Part shown: in pieces, positions 1 to 10,221 of the stretch | How positions within the stretch are numbered: the first letter of the stretch is position 1 | How the letters are laid out: every line of letters begins with the position of its first letter | Origin: Zancudomyces culisetae | Taxonomy: Eukaryota; Kickxellomycota; Harpellomycetes; Harpellales; Legeriomycetaceae | Direction: 5' to 3' | Length of the DNA: 37,140 bases | NCBI GenBank assembly: GCA_001969505.1 | Contig: LSSK01001651.1 | Coordinates: forward strand, 1 to 37,140 | Notes under the pieces: model-generated | Told to the model about the DNA's origin: nothing | The model's input: only the letters and a program-made list of their open reading frames with translations | The model's database searches: none | Position numbers and translations under genes: made by a program

Positions 1-1211
1 TTATTATGGCTGTTGGTCTTGGGTGGATATTTTTCATATACGATACCAGCTGGTCATTGTTTCTAACTGGTGTGTTGCTCAGATCAATTAATGATATTGA
101 CTAAAAGACACATTTTCTATTTTCCATTATTTGTTTTACTAATTATCATTATCATTATTTCTATTTTACTATTTATTATTATATTTTCTACCTGTTAAGC
201 CGTACTAATGGTTCAAACAAATACAAGCTAAACATACCAGGATAGGTAATATCACCTCGTTTACTTGGTATATGTTTCATTCCAAACAAATACAGGAAAT
301 TTGGGTTTAAATCCTTTATTCAAGACTAATTTTTATAGGTTTTGTTAAAAACTTGTTTACTTGTTTATTTACTTTTTTTTTAGTTGTTGTGGTGTGATTT
401 TATTTTTATATTTATTTTTTCATAATTAATTATTGATTTTGGTGGCTAGTTTTGAATATGAAAAAACAAAAACAAAAACAAAAACAAAATTATATATTTA
501 TAAATATATGTATATATGTATATATATAAATGTATGAAACTAAAAACAATATTAAAAAAAATGTGGAAAATATAAATTAGTATTTTAGCAAATAGTAACT
601 ACCAGAAACTCTCGGAATTATTCTTCGTTTATTACAAAAACACTTATTTTTTTCTCCATTGCTTTATTTTCTCCCATTAATAAAACGTTCCGAGAACTTT
701 ATACATATACACATACTTTTTTCTTTTTTTTTTAGGAGGGGGAGGGTGAGAAAGAAGGGAAGAGATAGAGAAAAGTAGGATGAGAAAGAGGTGGGATGAG
801 ATGGAAATGGGGTGATCAAAATATTTTGGACTTTATTTTTCCCCCTTTTCCCCTACACTCCCTTCTACTTCAAAATTATTTACATATCTCACTAATTGGA
901 TCCAAGCATTGAAAACCGGTTTTCAATACCCAACTCAACCAAGTACGATCACTTGTAAAAACATGGATGATTTTTCATATGATCACACCCTAGGATCCCT
1001 CCCCCTCCACCCCACCCTTTCCCAGCACTCTGCAACCACAACAATGATATCATATACTTTGAGTACTCCTTTTATTAGTCCTAATGATAATCTCTTTGTC
1101 ACTATCATTGTATTAAAGATGAAAAAGGAAAACAGTAAAAAAAAAAAAAAATAGACATCTACGCTATCACAAGATCAATAAGAGCTAAGAGTCTAAAAAC
1201 TAACAAGCATA
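1..1211. other. AT-rich intergenic region
   Basis: No convincing gene was found. The first 104 bases are open in one plus-strand frame ending with TAA at 102-104; it would encode a hydrophobic tail of about 33 residues with several Trp and Leu. That could be the last exon of a membrane protein upstream of the window, but the frame is too short to claim. The rest holds A-tracts (an ACAAAA-type repeat near 460-488), a TATA/TGTA-rich stretch near 490-530, a purine-rich tract at about 735-815 and a poly-A run near 1137-1151. The region is downstream of the minus-strand gene that ends at 1212. Confidence 0.5.
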
Positions 1212-1871
1212 TTATGCCAATGCAGTACATGCACATCCCATTGCGGAGTCACAGCGGCACTCAGAGTTGGTGGGTCCGGCTGAGATCCATTGTCCCATTG
1301 GGTGTCTAGATTGACAGTCAGCGTAAGCTGATGCTGTGTTTGTTGGAGTACCATTGCAGACGAGTTTTGGAATACATGAGACGTTACCGTCTTGTAAACA
1401 TTCACACTCACAAGCTTCTGTCTCGAAATAAATACCGCCGTTGAGTGTGACGCATTGTTGTAGTGAGTTGTATTTTGGGAAGCTTTTGCAAAGTGGTGGA
1501 GTTGAGGTTGAAGTTGAAGTTGAAGTGGAAGTGGAAGTGGAAGTGGAAGTGGATGTTGTTGAAGTGGAAGTGGAAGTGGATGTTGTTGAAGTGGAAGAAG
1601 TGGATGTTGTTGAAGTGGAAGAAGTGGATGTTGGGGAAGTTGTTGTTGAAGTGGATGTTGGGGAAGTTGTTGTTGAAGTGGATGTTGGGGAAGTTGTTGT
1701 TGAAGTGGATGTTGAAGCTGTTGTTGAAGTGGTTGTTGGAGTGGTTGTTGAAGTGGTTGTTGGAGTGGTTGTTACTGTGACGGTGACAGTTGGTCTTGCT
1801 GGGCACTTTTCATATGCGGCATCGGCTACTACTGCAGCTGCCAAAATTGATAGAATTACTGAGAAACGCAT
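1212..1871 (-). CDS. secreted Thr/Ser-rich protein with C-terminal Cys-rich domain (paralogue A)
   Basis: Unspliced ORF of 219 residues. The first 18 or so residues form a signal peptide (MRFSVILSILAAAVVADA), so the product should enter the secretory pathway. Residues 27-125 are a mucin-like Thr/Ser/Pro linker, probably heavily O-glycosylated; it contains three perfect 9-residue copies encoded by a 27-bp minisatellite. Residues from about 126 to the end form a compact domain with about 12 Cys, including CECEC, CRC and CAC clusters. The same domain follows a shorter linker in the tandem neighbour at 2601-3098, so the pair arose by local duplication. The domain was not recognised as a named family. 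A cell-wall or spore-surface role is inference from the architecture. No glycolipid-anchor tail is visible; the protein ends straight after the Cys domain. Confidence 0.85.
   Translation of the reverse strand: MRFSVILSILAAAVVADAAYEKCPARPTVTVTVTTTPTTTSTTTPTTTSTTASTSTSTTTSPTSTSTTTSPTSTSTTTSPTSTSSTSTTSTSSTSTTSTSTSTSTTSTSTSTSTSTSTSTSTSTPPLCKSFPKYNSLQQCVTLNGGIYFETEACECECLQDGNVSCIPKLVCNGTPTNTASAYADCQSRHPMGQWISAGPTNSECRCDSAMGCACTALA
1621..1701. repeat. 27-bp minisatellite, 3 perfect copies, in paralogue A
   Basis: Three head-to-tail copies at 1621-1647, 1648-1674 and 1675-1701 lie within a longer GAAGTG/GTTGTT-rich tract (about 1500-1770). The unit is a multiple of three, so copy-number change lengthens or shortens the Thr/Ser linker without breaking the frame. 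The sibling gene at 2601-3098 lacks the array. Confidence 0.9.
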
Positions 1872-2600
1872 TTTATTTTCTAACTTTAAGTATTTGTAGA
1901 GGATAGTCTAGTGTTTAGGTCGAGTTTAAGCAAGCTATATTTCGCTAATATATATTGTATCTCTATTTACGAAGGTGTGGATATGATAACTAAAAAAAGC
2001 ATTTACTGAAAAAATGGGATTTTATATGGTTTTATTTTAATAGTCAAAGATCTTTTTACATACTTCTAGCTTTTCCCCCTCTTTTCTCTCTTTCTCTCCC
2101 CCCAAAAAAAAACCCAAACGGGCGTGTATTTTTTTTTTATAGAAAATTAAGTGGATATTTCACATTTTATAAATCAAAACATAAAACACATAGTAAACTT
2201 TTATCCACAAGCCCAACAATTCGTGTAGCAGCTAATGATGTTTTGGTAATCAACGGTGATTTCGATTTAATCTTATTTGATATTTGACACTTATTTTTTT
2301 GGTGCAATTATTGGATGTATGTGCTGTGCACTAATCAAACCCAAATTTATTGATGTAGATTGGAAAATGATGTTCAAAAAAAAATTTTCTTTTACAAGTT
2401 CATTTTCGTTCCTCACACCATCTCCCCCCCAAAAAAAAAAAAATGAACCAAGTCACAAAGAGCAAATGAAATCAGCCTTTTCAGTTCACTAGCAGTTACC
2501 AGATAGAGAAAAAAACAGTATAAAATCAAGTAATATTGCAAGTGAAATGAAAAGTACATTATACACTAAAAAAAATGTTCATAATATGCTGGGATTGCAA
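1872..2600. other. intergenic region between tandem paralogues
   Basis: Separates the start of paralogue A from the end of paralogue B, both on the minus strand. It should carry the promoter of A and the 3' end of B. It contains poly-A and poly-C tracts (near 2098-2112 and 2425-2443). No coding signal was seen. Confidence 0.6.
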
Positions 2601-3098
2601 TTATTCCACTGCAGTGCATGCACAACCAGAGGTTTTATCACAGTGACACTCAGAGTTTGTGTCTCCAAACGATATCCATTTCCCTAAAGGATGTCTTGAG
2701 ATACAGTTAGAGTAAGCTGAGTCAGGATCGGTCGGCGTTCCGTCACAAACCAAGCTGAGTGAGCATGAAACTGTACCGGTCGAACTACATTCGCATTCAC
2801 AGCCTTGTTTCTCGAAATATATGCCATTATTAGTTAGAACGCACTCGTCTTGTGAACCGTATGTTGGGAAGCTTGGGCAAGATGTCGGGTGTGTTGTTGT
2901 AGCTGTAGTAGTTGGTGTTGTAGTAGTAGCAGTTGGTGTTGTTGCTGTTGTCGATAGCGTTATTGGATCGACCTCCAGGGATCTAAAGTATATACTGGTG
3001 ACCGTTACTACGGTTACAGGCCTTGTTGGACACTTTTCGGATGCTGCGTTGGCTGTCACCATTGCGGCAAAAATTGAGAGTACAACTGAAAGACGCAT
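2601..3098 (-). CDS. secreted Thr-rich protein with C-terminal Cys-rich domain (paralogue B)
   Basis: Unspliced ORF of 165 residues, paralogous to the gene at 1212-1871. Both begin MR(F/L)SV(I/V)LSI and have a signal peptide of about 18 residues, then EKCP(A/T)RP. Both end in the same Cys-rich domain, with shared landmarks SFP-Y, GIYFE, CECEC, VC-GTPT, SRHP-G-WIS, TNSEC-CD and GCACTA. The Thr linker is only about 20-25 residues here and has no minisatellite. A stretch with charged and aromatic residues (about residues 35-46) is unique to this copy. Cell-surface or secreted structural protein is the likely role by architecture; no named family was recognised. Confidence 0.85.
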   Translation of the reverse strand: MRLSVVLSIFAAMVTANAASEKCPTRPVTVVTVTSIYFRSLEVDPITLSTTATTPTATTTTPTTTATTTHPTSCPSFPTYGSQDECVLTNNGIYFEKQGCECECSSTGTVSCSLSLVCDGTPTDPDSAYSNCISRHPLGKWISFGDTNSECHCDKTSGCACTAVE

Positions 3099-3708
3099 TC
3101 TTTTTTATTTTTTTAGTTTATTCGTCAAATATAATGTTGTTTCTTATGAATGGAAAGGGATTAGATTCACTCTAGATATATGTGATATGATATATGCTTT
3201 ATGCCAATTTTATTTGGAGAGCGAGAAAAAGGTGTAATGATGTTTAGTAAAATCGGGTAGCTTTATATGATTTTGCTAAACGAACAATATATATGCTCTG
3301 TCAATCTTTATTTAGCACAAAGAATTTCCTGTACTCCTCTTGATTACGGGGTTTATTTTTATCCATTTCAGCCAGCTAGCATCGATTTAAGTAATTGAAA
3401 ACTATTTTTATAACATTTCAACGCTTTGGTTTGGGCAAAATGAATATAGAGTTTGTTAAGCAAGTCTTGTGCTGTTTCAAGCAAGTGACAGTAATTCTAA
3501 AGCAACTGAGCAAAGTCAATTGTCGAAACACTAATAGTCCGGTGTTTTCCAAGCTTATTTTCGATTTTGTAATAAAAATAGTAATATTACTAACACAAAC
3601 CCTTTCTTTACATAATCCCGAAATTCAGCCTTTTATTTTATTTTTACTTTCTTGCCTATATTTTTTTAATCATTTATTTTTCTACGAAACTTGAACTGCT
3701 CGCAATAG

Positions 3709-4113
3709 TTCAAGAAACCCAATCAGGTAAATGGCAAAGAACGTTTGCTTTTTTAGATGTTTTTTTTTCCAGAGTATTGAAGCGCTTTAAATGTTTGGGT
3801 CAACTAATTGGATTCTATTTTTGGCTTTGTATTTTTTTTTTTTTTTTCTTCCTAAACTCGCAAGTTTTTTTTTGCAGTTGTAACACCAAAAACACCAAAG
3901 CAAAACAAGGTAAAAACAAAGAAAACCAAAAGCTGGAAATCCAGTGTGAAAAAAAAATGTACATCAAAAATTGTGCACATTTGCTGTACTGGTTTTAACC
4001 GCAAAGGCAAAGAAACAAATACATCAATGACACAAGTGGCCCGAGTTAAACAAGCACTGCATATTGTAAAGCATGCCACACAGTTGACTACGGTGCGCTC
4101 CAAGATAAAATAG
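3709..4113 (+). CDS. possible cryptic terminal exons of a small basic protein
   Basis: From 3880 to 4110 one plus-strand frame stays open for 77 codons and stops at TAG 4111-4113. It has only one internal Met and encodes a Lys-rich segment followed by a helix-like tail. An acceptor with a long T-tract and CAG precedes it (exon from 3878). A donor at 3727 after an open frame joins it in phase, giving a short upstream exon (about 3709-3726). I could not find a convincing first exon with an ATG. The product is not recognised. Evidence against: almost every other intron here ends in TAG without a T-tract, and a 94-codon minus-strand frame overlaps. Confidence 0.33.
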
Positions 4114-4402
4114 CCCACCTTGGAGATGTCGCTCATAGCAATAGACTATATCATTCCAATCCAACCACACTCATACCACCTGCTCAAATATACAAACCAG
4201 ACGCTGAATATATGAGAACGTTATGAGTCCATTTGTTCTACTTACACTATAATTCAAGAGTGTACTCGTTTAGCAATATTGAATATATGAACAGAATGAG
4301 ATGTTCCGATTTTAAATCATAGTTTATTAAATTTAGCACAAAACAGTCTGAAATGTATATAGTATAGGGTAAAAAAAATGGTAATAGGTACTAAAACACC
4401 AT

Positions 4403-5551
4403 TTAGGCTTGTTGGGCTCTGCGACGGTCACGCTCCTCACTGATTGTAAGTCTAATACCCTTGCCCTTTGGCAAGCTGATCATTGACTTGTTACCCTCGC
4501 CAATAACAAAGACGTTTGAGAGACGTGTGGCAAAGGTGTTGCCAGTGGAGTCCTTTAGGTGAACTACATCGAAACCTCCCTCGTGACGATCACGGTGTAC
4601 AATAACTCCGACACGACCCATACTGTGTCCTCCGGTGATTGTAGCAAGGTTTCCAACTTCCATCTTTACATGGTCAATGACCTTTCCTGTCTCGATATCA
4701 ACCTTGACGGTGTCGTTGACCTTAATATTTGGGTCTGGGTATCTGATTGTGCGAGCATCGTGTGTTACAATATATGGAATACCCTTGGCTCCGAGCTGGC
4801 AGCGCTTGACCTTGCACAGCTTGTATTTGGCCTCTTCGTCTGAGATTCTGTGGATGGTGAAACGTCCCTTAATATCGTAGATCAAACGGAAGTTCTCTCC
4901 GGTCTTTTCCATGGAGATGACATCTATTTAAGAGTAAATACCGAATTCGTTAATAAATATCACCATAAACTACAAAGTCATCTCCTGCGAGCGCATGTTC
5001 ACTCAAATAGTAATCTACTACAAATCTAGTGCAATACATACCCATAAAGCCAGCTGGGTAGGTGGAGTCAGTTCGTACTTTCCCGTCAACCTTTACAAGA
5101 CGCTGCATGAGGATGGATTGAACCTCACGTCCGTTCAAGGCGTACTTGAGTCTGTTACGCAAGAAAATAATAAGAGGCAAGCACTCGCGTTGTTTGTGTG
5201 GTCCTGGGGATGGCTTTGGTGCATATGTACCGGTAAGCTTATCCAACATCCAGTGCTTTGGCGCATTAAGGCGCTTCATGTGTTTTCTTGGACCTCTAAC
5301 CTATTTTCAAATCCATTAAGAATTATTATTTAGTCTAAATTAATAATCTTTCTTTCTCGAATCCGTAATGATAACACCACAATTTTTGAATCCTGCTATA
5401 ATATCAACATCTCGCAACTGTTTTCAAAAATTATTGAATCATCCAAATGGGTAGCGCCGATATTCTCATCCAAGCAGTACTACGGTACGCCATCTAAAAC
5501 CGAATCCAAGCATATAACACGCGTAAAATCACTCATACTCTGACTTACCAT
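4403..5551 (-). CDS. RPS4: 40S ribosomal protein eS4 (RPS4)
   Basis: Small-subunit ribosomal protein, cytosolic, 260 residues, the usual family length. Exons on the minus strand: 5551-5549, 5300-5042 and 4923-4403. All introns are GT-AG (GTAAGT...ATAG and GTATGT...ATAG), and the lengths sum to 783 nt in frame. Recognisable blocks are [12 protein letters not shown], the RNA-binding S4 segment with [34 protein letters not shown], the central eS4 domain with [12 protein letters not shown], and the KOW-like part with [15 protein letters not shown]-like residues and [12 protein letters not shown]. The first exon contributes only the initiator codon. Residue 2 comes out as Val, where MARGP is usual, because exon 2 starts at G5300. 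The identity is certain; only the tiny first exon rests on splice logic. Confidence 0.96.
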
Positions 5552-6412
5552 TTTCTCTTACTATATCTTTTCCCTTTATTGCTATATTCACAAATGTAAA
5601 AAGAGTAAGTTTATTAGCGATTTTTATTTTTCACCTAATGTTTTATTTTTCTCTTTTGTGTAGATTCAACTGTAAAATTTTTAGTCCAATCAAATATATA
5701 TTTTCTATTGGTTTATTTTTTTCAGATTTGATGGTTTGAAATTTCTTTTTATTTAGTTTTTATGGATTGCTTGCCTCAATTTCTCACAAAGTCTCGCGCA
5801 TAAAAAAATTTTTTTTTATTTAGCTTGCGTGTTTGCTAAAATTGCCTGCCAGAATAGAGTAGTAACAGACAGCTAATAATGGTTATTGGAGAGGGTACTG
5901 GGAATTGTATTGGGTAGGTAGTATTAAGTGTGCTATTATAGCTTATATATCCCCCCCAGACATATAGCAATATATAGTCAAAAGCATGGGGTTGATAACA
6001 TTACTTTTATCGCCTTCACTATTCTCATCCTCATTCACATCCGTCCCCTTTCTTCATTAACTTGTGACATTCGGATCTATGTAACTTTTATTAAGCCAGG
6101 ACTCCAAAGTCCAAAAAGAAAAAAAAAACTACCTTTTACCTCTTTTCCACCTACTACACTCAAATACAACTACAAACATAATAGGATATGTTTCTGGCTG
6201 CTATATACCACTATGTGTGTCATTTTTTTAATGTGTGTTTATACTACTATAATACTACACCCTCTCTTCCACCCAGAATAACATACACGTCAAATAAAAA
6301 TTCACTCAATAATGGGGTTAAGACTGAAATAGCTATTACACATCTTAAAAAAGTAAAGTTGTGTTATCCAGGTTGTTTTGATGGAGCTTCATGTATTTAG
6401 ACAATAAAAACA
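5552..6412. other. intergenic: RPS4 promoter side and neurochondrin 3' end
   Basis: About 860 bp between two minus-strand genes, AT-rich with long T and A tracts. It must carry the RPS4 promoter and 5' leader and the neurochondrin terminator. Open frames here are short and low-complexity. No structured RNA or repeat was recognised. Confidence 0.55.
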
Positions 6413-8265
6413 CTAGTTGAAAATATCTACAATGCTAACATCAAGCATGTTTATTCTATTTATATCAGTGGCAAATCTAACCCTAGAAACACCTCCGTCT
6501 GCATCTGTATCCCCACCTACATTTTTACCCGAGCTAATGTTAAAAAATGTATTAAGCCCACCAACAGACTGGTGTATGTTCTTGGCCATATCTATTAGCA
6601 ATTCATTTCTCGGGTTTTCAATCGCAAAATTGTAGATATCTACAAACAGACTCAGCAAGTCCAAACATTTTATGCCAATTTGTTCACTACTATCCTTTTC
6701 AGCTAGCGAGTCTGGCTGTTGAGAGAGTGACTGAATACTCTCCGCTATAGATGCAAAAAAGTTAACCAAGTTGCAAAGGAGAGATATTACAGCTGGAACG
6801 GTTTCCATTAAATTGGTTCCCAGTAGGCGAGTTAAACTGTAGTCGCTCTTTGAGTAACATAATAACACAAAATCCACCAGTCCTACAGTAACACCTGCTG
6901 CCTGAATTAGTAGCATCTCAACCAGCTTTTGTAACCTGACTTCAAGCTGTTGACATTCTTTTTCAGTTAAAGTGACAAAACTATACCCGCTTCCTTGAGT
7001 AATCAAGGTTTCAAGACTCTCCGACTTGCTCAAGACAGTATTTAAAAAAATGGCAGAAGTTTTTAAAGCAAAGTAATCAGCATCACCCCTCTCTGGCATC
7101 AAATGCTTGTCTTTTTCAGAGTTCAGCCGCTTAGTGCACGAATCTATTCTGACACTGATTTCTATGGCCGATAACCTCAACAAGATCTCAAAAGATTTCA
7201 AGTCACACGTTCCAAGTACAAACTCTGGCCAGCACTCAATAATATTGGAGTAGATGGAGATACATTTCAGTTTATATCTAATTCCTCTTTCAGAGTCTAT
7301 TTTATGATAAATTGTTTGTTGAAGCTACATATCATATTTACATCTGCCGAGCTTATCCATCTAAAAACGTTACAAAAAACAAGAAAACCCGATAAAATAA
7401 ACACTATTCCAAACTTACCGTTCTTTTCTTGAAGAATAGGGATGAACGACTCAAGAAGCCGCTTGATTGGATTTTGAAGCTCTTCTACAGCACCTTCTTT
7501 TGACAACACAGTTTCGATAACCTCTTCGGTTAAACTCTCGAATATTTTGCCAATAGAATCAAGCAACTCAAGTTGACTCTTTTTGTCGGCAGTAAAATAG
7601 TATTCGCTAATATTATTTAGTAGTAGTACATAAGTCCGCGCCATACTAACGAGATCGTAGGAGCTGCTAATGTTGTCATCAGCTATGCCTTCCTGAATCT
7701 TCTTTGTCAATAGAAGCAACACCCCGCATGATATATCAACAGCCTGTGTCTTGATTTCCAGGTTTTCGATATTATTAATTGATTTAAAATAGTCCTCCAA
7801 CCATTCCGTGTTATCCAAGTCCAGCTCGTCAATGTCTTTAACCATCAGTAATACAAACAAGTTTTGGATCAATATTTCTGTAAATTGGTACCTGCCAAGA
7901 GCTCCACTTTTACAGAGTGCTGGCAGCAAATCTAACATTTTTCTACTAGATCCGTTTTTTTCGTGGCAGACAAAGGTCGCTACCATATAGTTGGAAAGGA
8001 GTATATATTGTTCTCCCCGCTCACTGCCACGCATTAGCTCTTTAATTCCTGTATTTAAGAGTCGTTTTACGAATCTCCATTCTATTCTGTCAAATGCGTA
8101 TTTTATTGCTTCCTCCGGCTGCTCGCTATTCCCAAGAATGTAAGGCAAAACCATTAATCCAGATATTTTTTCGTCGTCGGTCGTTTTTTTCCCTAAAAGC
8201 TTTACACATTTCAGCAGTTCGACATTTGGAACGAATTTATCCATCTTTTTTGTTTGCGCATTCAT
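6413..8265 (-). CDS. NCDN: neurochondrin-family protein
   Basis: Two exons, 8265-7419 and 7296-6413, joined by a 122-nt GTAAGT...ATAG intron; 1731 nt, 576 residues. The family link rests on pattern. The N-terminus has a DDEKISGLMVLPYIL segment and FDRI-W-FV-RLL-TG, like the leucine-rich repeats that open neurochondrin. In exon 2, residues just after the splice give a WPEFVLG block, followed by LLRLSAIEISVRI and DSCTKRL; mammalian neurochondrin has an equivalent helix containing (L)ARLACVEVR. The whole chain reads as an all-helical armadillo-like repeat with no membrane segment. Family members act as cytosolic scaffolds (human NCDN binds signalling and trafficking partners); the fungal role is unknown to me. 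The in-frame stop at 7297-7299 lies in the intron, so the gene is not broken. Confidence 0.8.
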
Positions 8266-8961
8266 TCTGTATATTATCTCAACGAAATAATGCTTAACAG
8301 GGTCTTTGTTTAGTCAGTTATGGTTTTATTTTGCCGAAACTTTATTAGATTCGCTTTTGATTTGAAAAAATTAAGCAGAAAAAAATGCTCTAAAAATCTT
8401 CTATTATTGAGCATTAATAGCAAAGGCAGTCAAAAGTTCACGTTAAATTGTACCGAGTACTAAGGAAACGCCATTATGAGCGAACAGGCTATGCAGTAGT
8501 ATACAAGCAACTGGTATTAAGTGCGGGCCACAACAAAAAAAGGTACTTCATAGTTGCTGCTAGTGCATGTTGAGTTCACTCAAATAAAAAACGTCACGCC
8601 TCTATAATTATTGGGAGGAGGAGAGGGGAGAGAGGGGAGAGAGGGGGTGGGATCAGTGGTCAGGTTTTGTAATGAATAATTTTTACTATTCTTATTGCGC
8701 AAGTAACTTTCGCCAAAAGGAAAAGCGGGTATGCATTGTATCTATGATAGCGGAAATAGTACAAGAACAAAGCTGCTTAGTTATATATACACCATGCTAG
8801 TTTTCGCTAAATGGAAAAAAAAAAAGATTTCTTGGCAGTTCTAATTGAGGTCATCAAATCAAGAAAAATCAAAAGCTAGTTGCTAATATACATTAGTTTT
8901 TACAACGAATATGATAAAAGAACACGGAATGATTGTTTTAGACGAAGGATCAAACAATTGG
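8266..8961. other. intergenic with G-rich purine tract
   Basis: Lies upstream of the neurochondrin start and downstream of the minus-strand ORF ending at 8962. A nearly pure GGGAGA-type purine run spans about 8611-8652. No coding signal. Confidence 0.55.
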
Positions 8962-9495
8962 TCAGAAAAGCATTGTACTGGATAGCTTTGTGTCAAATGG
9001 CTCGTCTAAGGTTGACGAACCATCATCTGAAGAAAGAACAAGAGATGCTGTCTGAAAGCTCAGTACATTTCCCACGCTTTCTGATAACTCTATACTTCTT
9101 ACACTAATGATACTCGAAAACATTTCACTGGTCTCATCAGGATGGTTGGGATATATCAAAGAATAGCTTGTCACCTCCTCTTCCTCCTCCCGATCAACAG
9201 TCTCTTCATCAAAAAGATGATATTCAGGTGGTGGCTCACTCGGTAGAGCAGAGTTGTGTAACTGCCCACCCATGTTTGACCGCCCAAACCGAGTTACTAA
9301 TGTGCTATTTATATACGAGCTAAAAGATAATGGATTGGGTCGCATAGTGCTGTAGTAGCTTTCTGTCATGCTGAAGCTTCGTATGCTCGATGCCGGAGTA
9401 TCTTCTGCACTGGACACATAGTTGGAGCTTGTGCTTAGTCGCCTTGATGCTAAACTTCTACCGTTTTTTCTACGGGTACACCATTGTTTTTTCTT
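8962..9495 (-). CDS. unrecognised acidic Ser-rich protein with PPEY motif; start unresolved
   Basis: One minus-strand frame is open from an upstream stop at 9496-9498 down to the stop at 8962-8964 (about 178 codons). No ATG lies near its 5' end; the first in-frame Met is inside the run RSFSMTESYY (about residue 16 counted from 9417). The true 5' end is therefore probably a spliced exon, with possible acceptors TAG within 9445-9480. The product is rich in Ser, Glu and Asp. It carries PPPEYHLFD, a PPxY motif of the kind WW-domain (Rsp5/NEDD4-type) ligases bind, then an acidic run EEEEE and a repetitive Ser/Leu tail. The opening part has basic RR-type residues. I do not recognise a domain. It could be the cytoplasmic tail of a larger protein whose upstream exons I could not place. 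Confidence 0.5.
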   Translation of the reverse strand, partial: KKKQWCTRRKNGRSLASRRLSTSSNYVSSAEDTPASSIRSFSMTESYYSTMRPNPLSFSSYINSTLVTRFGRSNMGGQLHNSALPSEPPPEYHLFDEETVDREEEEEVTSYSLIYPNHPDETSEMFSSIISVRSIELSESVGNVLSFQTASLVLSSDDGSSTLDEPFDTKLSSTMLF

Positions 9496-9625
9496 TTAGA
9501 AAGATCAGGTATACAAAAAATGAACGAATAAGTACAACCATATTCCTCGTATTAATCAGTACTGTTATATATACACCTACTTCATTAAGGAAATATTCCT
9601 TATTATACTTTTTCTGCGTGTGTAG

Positions 9626-10221
9626 TTATTCTTCGGAGTTTCCAGCGATCTCTGGTGTTTGTGTACATATTTTATAAATGTCTGGAGAGAAGTAGTGGTT
9701 GTATGTGCACCATTCACGCCTATTTTCAGCAATTATGACATAAATAGATTTTTTTGTGTCTATTAGTTTGTATAAGGCAAAAATATTAAACTTTACCTTG
9801 GTTTTTTGCCACATTTATAGTAAAGCGTGTTCTGTCTGCTTTCAAACCCGGTTTTCTTGTGCTAAAATTAGTTTGAGCGATATCTCCTTAGATACTACAT
9901 AATTTTACAAAGAAATTATGCTATTTACCTTAACTTTGTTTTTTTTCCTTTTGGCGTTTTCCATTTATATAGCAAATACAAAAGAGTTGCTCCAGAGCAA
10001 ATAGCTATTGCCAATCTCGTAAAGTAAAGATTCCCATTCTATTTACATTTTTAACGTTTATGAATTATAAAACTCATTTAAGTTGTTCCTTTAAATTTAT
10101 CTCAAAATCAAGGTATATATCTCTACTGTCTACACTAGTCTTATTATTTTTTATTATGGCCAAAGTCTAGCAGGTAAAATGCAAACGTGAATTGTGTTAT
10201 TTTTTTTCTTACAATCTTCAT
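9626..10221 (-). CDS. tentative four-exon small membrane protein
   Basis: A chain of minus-strand exons that keeps frame: 10221-10213 (MKI), 10038-9929, 9861-9797 and 9759-9626, with donors GTAAGA, GTAAAT and GTAAAG and acceptors ATAG, TTAG and ATAG. The total is 318 nt, 105 residues. Exon 2 encodes a hydrophobic helix (about residues 9-26) followed by a Lys-rich cluster, the pattern of an N-terminal membrane anchor. Exons 3-4 encode a Lys/Arg-rich linker and a beta-strand-like segment (SIYVIIAENRREW). The protein may be longer if exon 4 splices onward towards the ORF at 8962. Not recognised. Exon choice was guided by frame, so chance assembly is possible. Confidence 0.3.

Noticed and set aside
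1-104. Open frame ending at 104 with hydrophobic sequence
   Set aside because: Only about 33 codons, and the other two frames are also open for 20-30 codons, so it cannot be called as a gene end.
1441-1899. 152-codon plus-strand frame rich in Val-Glu
   Set aside because: It is the antisense of the Thr/Ser repeat gene; its regularity comes from the minisatellite.
5303-5548. Possible snoRNA in RPS4 intron 1
   Set aside because: The intron is long and fairly complex, but I found no convincing C/D or H/ACA box set.
7297-7418. Apparent stop within the neurochondrin gene
   Set aside because: Explained by a 122-nt GTAAGT...ATAG intron; two nearer acceptors lead to stops and were discarded.
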